DNA of 64,000 nt. Origin: Candidatus Peregrinibacteria bacterium RIFOXYA2_FULL_41_18. Its GTDB lineage: Bacteria > Patescibacteriota > Gracilibacteria > UBA1369 > UBA12470. The notes under the pieces were generated by a model, which saw only the letters and a program-made list of their open reading frames with translations, made no database searches and was not told the DNA's origin. The position numbers and the translations under genes are program-made. This document shows positions 1-9,360 of the stretch, in pieces. The stretch covers positions 1-64,000 of the forward strand of contig MFXH01000003.1 in NCBI GenBank assembly GCA_001788795.1, in the 5' to 3' direction. Numbering within the stretch: the stretch's first letter is position 1; each line of letters begins with the position of its first letter.

Positions 1-567
1 GTTTATTTTGTTTATTTCCGATGTTTGGTATGAACAGTTTTGCGCTTCCGATCCTTCGAATCCCGTGTAGCATTCGATCGATATCTCGTCTTGAATGGTT
101 ATAGTGCTTGGTAGTGTTATTTCGGCTGTTGCTTTTAATATCGAAGCCTCCCATTTCGTTCCGATAGTATCTCGGTACAACCTTGCTGAGTTTTCGTTCG
201 GAAATTCGAGTCCGTTTATTATTTCGTATGTGATTACATATGTTTCAGGTTCTTGCAGTAATATATTCGGGTCACCGATTCTAATCTCTATCGTTCCCCA
301 GCTGTTTGATATTGTGTAGGGAAGGTTTTCGTTCTTCTCATTAGTGATGGATTTCAACGAAAAATCACCTGAGGCCGATTCTATTGTGCGATAAATGCCG
401 TGATGCGCTTCTTCTGAGAAATTCGCAATTATTGTTTCTTGGATAGTTAAGCTTGAGTCGTTGTTTACCGTTATTTGAGTGTCGTAAGAATCGATCCACC
501 ATGTTGAGGCGAGGGCTTGAGGCGCAAAAAGTAGCGCGATGAATATGGTGAAAAACAATTTTTTCAT
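1..567 (-). CDS. DUF2207-like secreted/membrane protein, N-terminal part (runs off left edge)
   Basis: Reverse strand from 567: MKKLFFTIFIALLFAPQALASTWWIDSYDTQITVNNDSSLTIQETIIANFSEEAHHGIYRTIES...; signal peptide plus DUF2207-like N-terminus; open to window edge; ATGA overlap with upstream gene. Confidence 0.7.
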   Translation of the reverse strand, partial: MKKLFFTIFIALLFAPQALASTWWIDSYDTQITVNNDSSLTIQETIIANFSEEAHHGIYRTIESASGDFSLKSITNEKNENLPYTISNSWGTIEIRIGDPNILLQEPETYVITYEIINGLEFPNENSARLYRDTIGTKWEASILKATAEITLPSTITIQDEISIECYTGFEGSEAQNCSYQTSEINKIN

Positions 568-2648
568 AAATATTGTATTGCCCTATTGTCGAACGAAATT
601 ATTTTTTTCGCCTTAACTGCGATTTTTTTTATCTTCAACATTGTTGATGGCAATGCGTAATCTTGGAATGGCAAGCTTGATGGAGGAGGGAATGGAAGTT
701 TAAAAATTATAAGAGTTTTAACGTCGGGCTTCATTGTTCGCCAGAAGTCGTATGTTCCTATTAGTACGGAAGTTTCAGGAGAGTTTTCGTATGTAAGTGC
801 AATTTTTCCAAGTCCTCCCGAAATGTCCTGTGCCAATATTGAAATGCCTTCTTCTTTCATTTCAAGAGCCAGTTGATGATGCAATTGTTCGGCGGCTCTT
901 TTTGAATTTGTTAAAACGAAGACAGGTTTTTCAAGTGTTGGTAATTCGTGCGTAAGTTTATGGGCGACTTTTGCAGAAAAATCTTCCGCTTTTTGATTTG
1001 GCAGGTCCGATACCGTTTCGATGTATGGTTCGTTTTTCTCCTGTATTTCTACGGTTGTGTCGATTGGTAAAGCGAGAATTGATTTGAGGAATTTTCCTTG
1101 AGGATTTTCATTCTTGAACGTAATTGCAGATGAGATGAGCGAGAGTTTCGCAGGGATTCTCCAAATTTTTCGAGATAAAATTTCCCCAATGTTTTTTGGT
1201 GTAATTGTCATCATCGGTTCGCCGTTTTGATTGACCGTTATTTCGATTTCCGTTTCGAGGCTTGAGTTCAAAAATGTTAAAAACGACTTTTCTTCGGATT
1301 CCGGCAGGTTTGTAATTAGATCTGTTATTTTGCCGATTACATCTTTGCATTTTGCCCATTCTTGAGTTGATTCAATTTGGCTGTCGACTTTTAGTCCGTA
1401 ATATTCCGCATATTTTTCATGCACCATTCCGACGTATGCCATAAGCATTGTTATCTTGTCTTTTACTTCTTGCGGTAGGTCGGAGGTGGCAAATCTTTTT
1501 TCAAAATACATTACAGTAAGCGCTTTTTTTGCGTTCGTATAAAATTCGTCGATATCTCCAATTATAAGATGTGCGTTTTTCAATATCTCTTCATTTTTGA
1601 GGGTTATGCGCGCGAGCGTGAAGTGGTCCATTGTTATGATCTTGCTCGCTGACATTTTTCTCGCGATTTCTTGCGGGAATTTTTTATGCGCATAGTCAAA
1701 CCATAAATCTTTTGTGTTTTGAGAGAGATGTAAGTCGCGGCGCGATATTGTTTCTTTCTCGCCGAGTGAAATTATTTTTAGTGCAAAAGTTGTTTCGTCG
1801 GCTGTTAATGAAGGTTTTTCGAGTAATGCATCAAAAAGTTTTCTGTCCAAATACTGGTTTGGACTTAGAAGCTGGAAGGACTTATCGTTTTCTTCTGTTA
1901 ATTCCGGAGTTGAAATTATCGTTCTGAGTTCCGGATTTTGCGGAATTAAGTTTGTTTCGAAGGTCTCGATTAGTGCTCTGTCGGTAGCTTGCGTGATTTT
2001 TGCCGAGATGTCTTTTGGTGTTTTTTTGTCCGGCTGCGGAGTGAGTGTTTTTTTGTAGTTTTTTGACGCGAAAAGCAAAATTTCTTTCCACGTTATTTCA
2101 GATTTTTTAATTATATCTGCTATTTTATCGAGGTTGTTATTTGTGGAGAAATAAATGTCCAACAATTTGAAAATCGCTTCGATGTTAACTGTTACATCTT
2201 TCAGTGCGCGATGACGGCCGTACTCTTTTATGTCCAGTTTTTTACCAAGTACTTCGAGGCTGTATGATCTTTCTTTCGGAAATGCGATGTGTGCGATATC
2301 CATTGAATCGAGCCGTGGATTTTTCAAGTCGAATCCGTTTGCGTTTAAGAATTCGAGGTCGAAATTTATATTGTGTCCTGCGATTGGCAAGTCGCCTACA
2401 AAACTTATTATTTTATCTTTTATCTCTGTAAGTTTCGGTGCGTCTTTCAAGTCTTCATCTTTTATTCCTGTTAAATTCGTCACGAATTTTGGTAGTGTCA
2501 CCCCCGGATTTATAAAGGACTCAAAAGTTTTTTCCACTTCTCGCGTTTGCAGGTTTACCAAAGCTATTCCGATCTCGATAATTTTATCTCGGTCAGGGCT
2601 AAGGCCGGTGGTCTCGATGTCGAGGCAGATGAAGTGGGGGGAAGGCAT
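564..2648 (-). CDS. DEDDh 3'-5' exonuclease fused to a DinG-like helicase region with degenerate ATPase motifs
   Basis: N-term FICLDIETTGL, HNINFDLEFLN, HRALKDV exonuclease motifs; C-term LIIFKLPFPPPSSLPFQDYALPSTMLKIKK as in DinG; no Walker A seen. Confidence 0.75.
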   Translation of the reverse strand: MPSPHFICLDIETTGLSPDRDKIIEIGIALVNLQTREVEKTFESFINPGVTLPKFVTNLTGIKDEDLKDAPKLTEIKDKIISFVGDLPIAGHNINFDLEFLNANGFDLKNPRLDSMDIAHIAFPKERSYSLEVLGKKLDIKEYGRHRALKDVTVNIEAIFKLLDIYFSTNNNLDKIADIIKKSEITWKEILLFASKNYKKTLTPQPDKKTPKDISAKITQATDRALIETFETNLIPQNPELRTIISTPELTEENDKSFQLLSPNQYLDRKLFDALLEKPSLTADETTFALKIISLGEKETISRRDLHLSQNTKDLWFDYAHKKFPQEIARKMSASKIITMDHFTLARITLKNEEILKNAHLIIGDIDEFYTNAKKALTVMYFEKRFATSDLPQEVKDKITMLMAYVGMVHEKYAEYYGLKVDSQIESTQEWAKCKDVIGKITDLITNLPESEEKSFLTFLNSSLETEIEITVNQNGEPMMTITPKNIGEILSRKIWRIPAKLSLISSAITFKNENPQGKFLKSILALPIDTTVEIQEKNEPYIETVSDLPNQKAEDFSAKVAHKLTHELPTLEKPVFVLTNSKRAAEQLHHQLALEMKEEGISILAQDISGGLGKIALTYENSPETSVLIGTYDFWRTMKPDVKTLIIFKLPFPPPSSLPFQDYALPSTMLKIKKIAVKAKKIISFDNRAIQYL

Positions 2649-2676
2649 GAGGCAGAAGGTATAAGGGATGAGGAAA
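2641..2676 (+). repeat. Degenerate heptamer tract over a start codon
   Basis: AAGGCAT GAGGCAG AAGGTAT AAGGGAT GAGGAAA. Confidence 0.75.
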
Positions 2677-2730
2677 AATACGGCGATATTATCTCCTTTT
2701 TCGCGGGGTTTTGACAGGTGTTTTTTTCGA

Positions 2731-4041
2731 CTAGATAGTTGGAGTCGCTTTGATTTCCTCTATTAGGTTGAGCAGATTGATAACGATTTTGCATGTTTCC
2801 GCTCGTGTAATGTTGTTGCCTGGGGCGAAAAGAGTACTTGAATATCCCGACACAATTCCTCCAGTATAGGCTTTCATTACATATTCATAAAACCAATCTG
2901 ACTCGGAAACGTCTGTGAAAGAATTGTTCCAGTCGGACTCTGTACCTAGGAATTTTTCAGATCCGTCCAGATCTTCTATTTTTGATCCCTTTAGAAGTAT
3001 TTTCAAGGCTTCCGCTCTGTTGATGTAATTTCCCGGTTTGAAAGTTCCATCCGTATATCCTCCTACGATGTCTTCGTCATATGCCGATGTTATATAGTCT
3101 TCATACCAAGCGTCCGATTCTACGTCGGAAAATTTATTCTCATGTGAACCTATTTCGTATTCAAATGCTCCAAGTGCGATTTTTGTTATTTCGGCCCTTG
3201 TTATGTAATTATTTGGTCCAAATGTTCCATCACTATATCCTCCAACCGTGCCCTGCTCTGCAAGGTCGATTATGTAGTCTTCAGCCCAGTGTCCGGTTGT
3301 ATCCGAGAAGGATATTTCTTCCAGCTCTTCTTCCTCTTCTTCGGCTGCGTCGTGAGTCTGGTCTTCTTCCAATTCCGTAACGTTTTCACTAATTTCTTCA
3401 ATCGTAACTTTTACGGATGAACTCATCATATTGAATTCATTTGCTGCCGAAACGTAAAAAGTGTTTACGGCATTTTGTTCCAGTTCGACTTCGATTGCGA
3501 ATGTCCCGTCATAAAGGACATCTGTTTCACCCGTGTCCGAGCCCGTAACAATGACTGTCGCATCTGTCTCGGCAGTTCCCGTAATGGTCATAATGTCGGA
3601 ATCTACCGGAGAAGTTATCTCGTTTACGGTTGGGGTTTCCGGAGCCGAGTGGCTTATTCCGCTAGATGCTTCATATTCTGCCGCCACTTCTACGCCTTCG
3701 ACGATTTCTACCGTTACCGAGCTGGATTGGTCTCCGTCAGCGCCGACTGCGACTACTGAATAGAGGTTTGTTGATTCTTGTCCTAGGGCTACGGTTTTTG
3801 ACCACGCGCCGGTTTCATCTGCATAAGTTGGTGAAAGCTCATACGGTCCGCCCGTTACTATTATTTGTGCGTTTGGTTCTGCGGTTCCCGTTAATGTGAT
3901 CTTTTCAGCGTCAACAGGGGAGGGTGGAGTATCTACCACCGGTGGTTGTGTTGCGGTTGTTGTGAATGTTATTACTGCGGTGATTATCAGGCCGGCGACT
4001 ATTGTCGTGATGGCTGCTGGGATTATGATTTTTGTGTTCAT
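2731..4041 (-). CDS. Membrane-anchored surface protein: two Ig-like repeats plus three SLH domains
   Basis: N-terminal TM; repeated ITLTGTAEPNAQIIVTG / MTITGTAETDATVIVTG; three FSDVxxxxWYxxYIxxAxxxxIVxGYxDGTFxPxxxITRAE repeats. Confidence 0.8.
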   Translation of the reverse strand: MNTKIIIPAAITTIVAGLIITAVITFTTTATQPPVVDTPPSPVDAEKITLTGTAEPNAQIIVTGGPYELSPTYADETGAWSKTVALGQESTNLYSVVAVGADGDQSSSVTVEIVEGVEVAAEYEASSGISHSAPETPTVNEITSPVDSDIMTITGTAETDATVIVTGSDTGETDVLYDGTFAIEVELEQNAVNTFYVSAANEFNMMSSSVKVTIEEISENVTELEEDQTHDAAEEEEEELEEISFSDTTGHWAEDYIIDLAEQGTVGGYSDGTFGPNNYITRAEITKIALGAFEYEIGSHENKFSDVESDAWYEDYITSAYDEDIVGGYTDGTFKPGNYINRAEALKILLKGSKIEDLDGSEKFLGTESDWNNSFTDVSESDWFYEYVMKAYTGGIVSGYSSTLFAPGNNITRAETCKIVINLLNLIEEIKATPTI

Positions 4042-4051
4042 GGGGGAGGGT

Positions 4052-4080
4052 TAGAGATAAGAGATAAAAGATAAAAGATG
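4052..4080 (+). repeat. Degenerate heptamer tract (AAAGATA family)
   Basis: AGAGATA AGAGATA AAAGATA AAAGATG. Confidence 0.85.
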
Positions 4081-4090
4081 TTGGTTGTGT

Positions 4091-5179
4091 TTAAAGTAGG
4101 TTTATAAATTTGTCGAATAAAAAGCCGGTATCTACAGGGCCCGGAGTTGATTCGGGATGAAATTGTACCGAGAAAAAAGGAAGAGATTTGTGCTTGATGC
4201 CTTCAACCGTTTTATCATTTTGATTTATGAACCAAACTTTCCAATCTTTCGGCAGGGTTTTTGCGTTTATTGCGAATCCATGATTTTGGCTCGTTATATA
4301 GCATCTGTCTGTTTCGAGGTCTGTGCATGGTTGATTTTGCGCGCGATGGCCGTATTTTAATTTGTAAGTTTTTGCTCCTACCGCTATCCCCATTATTTGG
4401 CTGCCCAAGCATATTCCGAATGTCGGGATTTTTTTTGCCAGTGCTTGGCGCATTGTTTCGTGAGTTGCTGTTGGAAGCATAGGATCGCCCGGTCCGTTAC
4501 TGAAAAAAACTCCGTCGAATTTTGTTTTTGATTCAAACGGGTTTTTATCCCAAGGGAATCTTGTGACAGATATGTTTCGATTTAGGAATTCGCGTATTAT
4601 GTTCGTTTTGCAGCCTGTGTCTATCAGCGCAATGTGTTTTCTGCCACGTTTGTAAGTTGTGATTTTTCTGATTGAAACTTCAGATACTATATTGTCGAGA
4701 TCAGGCGCTCGGAATTCTGAGAATTTTAAATTGGGTTCGTTTGTTTTATGTGCGATTATTTGTCCGAGCATTGTTCCCTTTTCTCGTATTTTTTGCGTTA
4801 GGGCGCGCGTATCTACACCTGTTATTCCGGGGATTCCGAACTCTTTCAGCCATGCTCCGAGGCTTTTTTCTGCGTTCCAATGACTGAAATTCTCCGAATA
4901 TTCCGAAACGATTATGCCTCTCAAGTGAATTTTTTCGCTTTCAACAAACTTCATCAACTTGTCTTTGTCTTTCAGCATGGCAGGAACTCCATAATTTCCG
5001 ATTAATGGATATGTTAATGTCAAAATTTGTCCTTTGTAAGAAGGGTCGGTGAAACTTTCCGGATACCCCATCATTCCCGTGTTAAAAACCACTTCGCCTT
5101 CGGAATCCTTGTGTGCGCCGAAAGATTGGCCGGTAAGGATTGTGCCGTCTGAAAGGATGAGGGAGGAAAGAGAAGGCAT
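4091..5179 (-). CDS. carA: Carbamoyl-phosphate synthase small subunit (start set at MPSLSSLILSDG, not the ORF-track start 5257)
   Basis: LSDGTILTGQSFGA, class I GATase GICLGSQIMG and VQFHPESTPGP. Confidence 0.93.
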   Translation of the reverse strand: MPSLSSLILSDGTILTGQSFGAHKDSEGEVVFNTGMMGYPESFTDPSYKGQILTLTYPLIGNYGVPAMLKDKDKLMKFVESEKIHLRGIIVSEYSENFSHWNAEKSLGAWLKEFGIPGITGVDTRALTQKIREKGTMLGQIIAHKTNEPNLKFSEFRAPDLDNIVSEVSIRKITTYKRGRKHIALIDTGCKTNIIREFLNRNISVTRFPWDKNPFESKTKFDGVFFSNGPGDPMLPTATHETMRQALAKKIPTFGICLGSQIMGIAVGAKTYKLKYGHRAQNQPCTDLETDRCYITSQNHGFAINAKTLPKDWKVWFINQNDKTVEGIKHKSLPFFSVQFHPESTPGPVDTGFLFDKFINLL

Positions 5180-5210
5180 AAGGCAGAAGGGATAAGGGAG
5201 AAGGGAGGAG
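5172..5210 (+). repeat. Degenerate heptamer tract over carA start codon
   Basis: AAGGCAT AAGGCAG AAGGGAT AAGGGAG AAGGGAG GAG. Confidence 0.85.
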
Positions 5211-5278
5211 TAAACCGGAAGATATTTTAGGAGTTTATTATTGTTTGTGCAATGCACGTTTTTCGTGATAAGTTTTGA

Positions 5279-6217
5279 ATGGAAATAATCTTAAAAATTA
5301 TGCTTAAAAAGGGTCTATTAAGTTCGAAAGATTTGAGCCGTGCGGATTTGCTTAGAGTTTTTGCGGAAACGGAAAAATTATTGCCCGTTGCTCGTAAAGA
5401 AAAAACATCCAATTTGATGAAAGGCAAAGTTCTTGCGACTCTTTTTTACGAGCCTTCGACGAGGACTCGTTTCAGTTTTGAAACGGCGATGTTGCGCTTG
5501 GGCGGATCGGTTATCAGCAATGCACAAATGAAGGAAACTTCTTCTGTTAAGAAGGGTGAGAGCTTGAGAGATACGGGTCGAGTTGTGTCGTGTTTTGCGG
5601 ATGTTATTGCGATGAGGCATTCGGAGGCCGGAAGTGTTGCGGAGTTGGCGGAAGGGGCGACGGTTCCTGTAATTAATGCCGGAGATGGCGCGAACGATCA
5701 TCCGACTCAGGGCTTGCTCGATGTTTATACGATTTGGCGAGAGTTTGGACGGATTGACGGTCTGACGATTGGAATGGTGGGAGATCTGAAGTATGGAAGA
5801 GTTCCTCATTCACAATGTCAATATTTGAAGAATTTTAAGAAGTTGAAGTTTGTTTTTGTTTCGCCTGATGAGTTGAAGATGCCGAGAGAAATTGTAAAAG
5901 AATTAAAATCTTGCGGTCATGAAGTTGTCGAAACTGCCGATTTGGATGGCGTGATCGGCGAGTTGGATGTTTTAGCCTGTACAAGAATTCAACAGGAGAG
6001 GTTTGCGAGCGAGAAAGAGTATTTGAAATACAAAGGCGTTTATGTAGTTGGCAGGTTGCAAGTGGCAGATTGCAAGAAGAAGATGATTATATTGCATCCG
6101 TTGCCGAGGGTTGATGAGTTGCTGCCGGAGGTTGATTCGGATAAGCGCGCGAAGTATTTCGAGCAGGTGACGAATGGGGTCGCGGTTAGGATGGCGATTC
6201 TTAACTTAACCTTATAA
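5279..6217 (+). CDS. pyrB: Aspartate carbamoyltransferase catalytic subunit
   Basis: FYEPSTRTRFSFETAMLRLGG, HPTQGLLDVYTI, HPLPRVDEL. Confidence 0.95.
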   Translation: MEIILKIMLKKGLLSSKDLSRADLLRVFAETEKLLPVARKEKTSNLMKGKVLATLFYEPSTRTRFSFETAMLRLGGSVISNAQMKETSSVKKGESLRDTGRVVSCFADVIAMRHSEAGSVAELAEGATVPVINAGDGANDHPTQGLLDVYTIWREFGRIDGLTIGMVGDLKYGRVPHSQCQYLKNFKKLKFVFVSPDELKMPREIVKELKSCGHEVVETADLDGVIGELDVLACTRIQQERFASEKEYLKYKGVYVVGRLQVADCKKKMIILHPLPRVDELLPEVDSDKRAKYFEQVTNGVAVRMAILNLTL

Positions 6218-6221
6218 TAAA

Positions 6222-7466
6222 ATGAAAATCCTTCTCAAAAACGGCACGGTCGTAAGTTCGAAGGGCAAGAAGCATTCGGATGTTTTGATCGAAGACGGGA
6301 AGATTGCGAAGGTTGCATCTGGGATTTCCGATGATGCGGCTCGCGTGATCGATTGCGAAGGTGAATTTATTATGTCAGGAGTAATTGATGCGCATGTGCA
6401 TCTTCGCGAGCCGGGTGGAACGCATAAGGAGGACTTTGCAACAGGTTCGAAGGCTGCTCTAAAAGGCGGTGTTACGACAGTTCTTGATATGCCGAATAAC
6501 AATCCTCCAACAGATACGATTGAGAGGTTGTTGGCCAAGTATGAGTTGGCTAAGAAAAAGATGGTTTGCAATTCGCGTTTTTATATTTTGGGGACTGCGG
6601 AAAATCTTAATGATGTTAAAAAAGCCGATATGGCGTGTGGGGTAAAGTTGTTTATGGGCAAGTCGACAGGTGGGTTTGTTATTGATGATGCGACTCTTGA
6701 AAGTTTTTTGAAAAATATAAAAACCAAACCGATAGTTGTTCATGCGGAAGATGAGGAGAGGATTGAGGTGCGAAAAAAAGAGTTTGAAGGAGATGAGAAT
6801 CCTGCTGTTCATTCGCTTATTCGCGATGACGAGTCTGCATATATTGCGGTTAAAAAGGTTTTGCACTTGGCGAAAAAATACGGATCTAAACTGCATTTAA
6901 CTCATGTCAGTACGAAAAAAGAGCTTGAGGTTTTGAAAAAGTTTAAATCCAAGAAAATCACTGCTGAGGTTGCGACGCATCATCTATTTTTGAATAAAAA
7001 TGCATATAAGGATCATGGTAATTTTGTAAAAATGAATCCTCCTTTGCGAAGTGAAGAGGATAGGGTTGCCATGTGGGAGGCTCTGAAATCAGGCTTGATA
7101 GATATTATCGTGACAGATCATGCGCCACATACGATTGCCGAGAAAAAAGAGTCTTATGAGAACGCTCCTTCAGGCGTTCCGGGGCTTGAGACTCTTCTAC
7201 CGTTAATGCTGGATGCAGTGAATCATGGGCAGATAACTTTTGAAAGAATGATTGAAGCGATGTGTGAGAAGCCCGCTTCCATATTTGGGCTGAAAGGGAA
7301 AGGTTTTGTGAAGGCTGGATATGATGCGGATTTGGTTGTTGTCGATATGCTGAAAGAGGGTGTTGTAGGGAAGGGTGGGTATGCCACAAAATGCGGATGG
7401 TCGCCTTATGATGGATGGAAGCTTACTGGGTGGCCGGAGATTGTGATTTGCGGAGGGTCATTTTAA
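6222..7466 (+). CDS. pyrC: Dihydroorotase
   Basis: GVIDAHVHLREPGGTHKEDF, TDHAPHT, PASIFGLKGKG. Confidence 0.95.
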   Translation: MKILLKNGTVVSSKGKKHSDVLIEDGKIAKVASGISDDAARVIDCEGEFIMSGVIDAHVHLREPGGTHKEDFATGSKAALKGGVTTVLDMPNNNPPTDTIERLLAKYELAKKKMVCNSRFYILGTAENLNDVKKADMACGVKLFMGKSTGGFVIDDATLESFLKNIKTKPIVVHAEDEERIEVRKKEFEGDENPAVHSLIRDDESAYIAVKKVLHLAKKYGSKLHLTHVSTKKELEVLKKFKSKKITAEVATHHLFLNKNAYKDHGNFVKMNPPLRSEEDRVAMWEALKSGLIDIIVTDHAPHTIAEKKESYENAPSGVPGLETLLPLMLDAVNHGQITFERMIEAMCEKPASIFGLKGKGFVKAGYDADLVVVDMLKEGVVGKGGYATKCGWSPYDGWKLTGWPEIVICGGSF

Positions 7467-7504
7467 ATTGACCCCAAGAGGTTTTTTATATAGATTTACG
7501 TCCG

Positions 7505-8428
7505 ATGAATAAGACTATTAATTTTCGCGGCGTCAAATTCCCAAATCCGACTGTTCTTGCGTCCGGTATACTTGGCGTAACAGGTGATAGCTTCAAGAAT
7601 GTTGTGCGAAATGGTGCCGGAGGGGTGACTTCCAAATCCGTTTGGTTGGAGAGGCACGAAGGTCATCCCGGACCGGTTATGATGGGAACTGAACATTTTT
7701 ATATAAATGCCGTCGGGTTGCCTGATGGTGGCATTGAGAAAGCGAAAGAGGAGTTGGGCAAGTATCTTGAATGGAAAGAGAGAGCGCCTCTTATCGGGAA
7801 TATAGTTGCAGGAAAAATCGATGATTTTGAGAATATTGCTGGGCAGATGCAGGAAATTGGGCCGGATATTATAGAGGTAAATATAAGTTGTCCTAATGTT
7901 GAAGATGAGTTCGGGCGTCCGTTTGCGTGTAGCACGGTTGATGCCGGATCTGTGACAAAAGTTGTGAAAAAAATTGTTAAGAATATACCTGTTATCGTGA
8001 AGTTGTCCCCGAATGTTGCGAATATCGGCGAGATTGCGAAGGCTTGTGAGGCGAATGGAGCTGATGGTTTGACTGTCGCTAATACTTTTGGTCCCGGAAT
8101 GATTATAGATATAGATACGGCTGAGCCGATTTTGTCGAATAAGGTTGGAGGAGTGAGCGGTCCTGGGATTAAACCGCTTGCCGTTAAGAGAGTTTGGGAT
8201 ACCGCGAGTGCGGTGAAGATTCCAATCATTGGAATGGGTGGCGTTCTGACTGGAAGGGATGTTATCGAGTTTATGATGGCTGGGGCGAGTTTGGTTGGAA
8301 TTGGGGCAGGGGTTTATTATAGGGGTGCGGAGATTTTTGAAGAGGTGAATGAGGAGATTGATGAGTGGATGAAGGAACAAGGGGTGAAAGAATTGAGTGA
8401 TATAGTTGGAAAAGCTGTTAGGAAGTGA
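7505..8428 (+). CDS. pyrD: Dihydroorotate dehydrogenase, class 1B catalytic subunit
   Basis: VNISCPNVEDEFGRPFACS, IGMGGVLTGRDVIEFMMAGAS; followed by pyrK. Confidence 0.93.
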   Translation: MNKTINFRGVKFPNPTVLASGILGVTGDSFKNVVRNGAGGVTSKSVWLERHEGHPGPVMMGTEHFYINAVGLPDGGIEKAKEELGKYLEWKERAPLIGNIVAGKIDDFENIAGQMQEIGPDIIEVNISCPNVEDEFGRPFACSTVDAGSVTKVVKKIVKNIPVIVKLSPNVANIGEIAKACEANGADGLTVANTFGPGMIIDIDTAEPILSNKVGGVSGPGIKPLAVKRVWDTASAVKIPIIGMGGVLTGRDVIEFMMAGASLVGIGAGVYYRGAEIFEEVNEEIDEWMKEQGVKELSDIVGKAVRK

Positions 8429-8432
8429 GGGG

Positions 8433-8533
8433 TAAGACACAAGACATAGACAGCAGAGGAAGAAGTTGAAGAAGTGACATAGTAAAAAACTCTCTTAAAT
8501 CTATAATCTCTAAGCTATAATCTATAAGTTATC
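8433..8533 (+). repeat. Composite tract: AAGACAC heptamers, GAAGTNNNN nonamers, ATCTATA heptamers
   Basis: AAGACAC AAGACAT AGACAGC; GAAGTTGAA GAAGTGACA; ATCTATA ATCTCTA AGCTATA ATCTATA. Confidence 0.8.
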
Positions 8534-8536
8534 TCA

Positions 8537-9340
8537 ATGAACGATATCCCAAAAATTCTGAAAGTTGCCGAGGTAAGGACTGAGAATCCGACTGTGAAGA
8601 CTTATGTTTTTCGTGGATACGATTTGGGTGCTACTCCGGGGCAGTTTGTGAATGTTTGGATTCCGCGTGTGAATGAGAAACCTTTTTCAGTCGCTTATTG
8701 TGACGACAAGGAGTTTTGGCTTACGATTGCGGCCGTGGGACCTTTTAGTAAGAAAATTCATGATGAAATTAAGGTTGGATCGAAATTAGGAGTCAGAGGT
8801 CCTTATGGTCATGGATATACTGTTCCTTCCAAGAAGCATATTGCGCTTTTGGCCGGTGGATATGGAGCGGCGCCAATGTATTTTTTGGCACATGAAGCTG
8901 TTAAGAATGGATGCAAGGTTGAATTTATAGTCGGTGCGCGAAGCAAGGATTTGCTTTTATATACGGATAGAATTGAAAAAATGGAAGGTGTTAAGTTGCA
9001 TGTCGCGACCAATGATGGAAGTGTTGGCGAGAAGGGTTTTAATACTGTTATTCTTCAGAAATTAATAGACGGCGGTTCGATAGATATGGTGGCGACTTGT
9101 GGACCAGAAATTATGATGAAGGGGGCTATGGATATTTGTGAGAAAGCCGGTGTCCCGATCGAGGTTTCAATCGAGAGATATATGAAATGTGGGTCCGGTG
9201 TATGTGGAAATTGTTGTGTCGATGGTTTGGGAGTGCCCGTTTGTAAAAAAGGGCCGGTTATGAGTGGTGAAATGGCAAGAAAAATTGATGGATTGGCGAA
9301 GTGGCACCGTGACAGTGTGGGGATGAAGATTGTTTGGTAA
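8537..9340 (+). CDS. pyrK: Dihydroorotate dehydrogenase electron transfer subunit
   Basis: Ferredoxin reductase-like fold; CGSGVCGNCCVDGLGVPVCKKGPV cluster site. Confidence 0.92.
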   Translation: MNDIPKILKVAEVRTENPTVKTYVFRGYDLGATPGQFVNVWIPRVNEKPFSVAYCDDKEFWLTIAAVGPFSKKIHDEIKVGSKLGVRGPYGHGYTVPSKKHIALLAGGYGAAPMYFLAHEAVKNGCKVEFIVGARSKDLLLYTDRIEKMEGVKLHVATNDGSVGEKGFNTVILQKLIDGGSIDMVATCGPEIMMKGAMDICEKAGVPIEVSIERYMKCGSGVCGNCCVDGLGVPVCKKGPVMSGEMARKIDGLAKWHRDSVGMKIVW

Positions 9341-9360
9341 ATAATAACTTTTAAATTTAT

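Noticed and set aside
7455-7474. GGGTCATTTTAAATTGACCC inverted repeat as pyrC terminator
   Set aside because: Weak AT-rich stem with no loop and distant T-run; overlaps the pyrC stop and may be chance.
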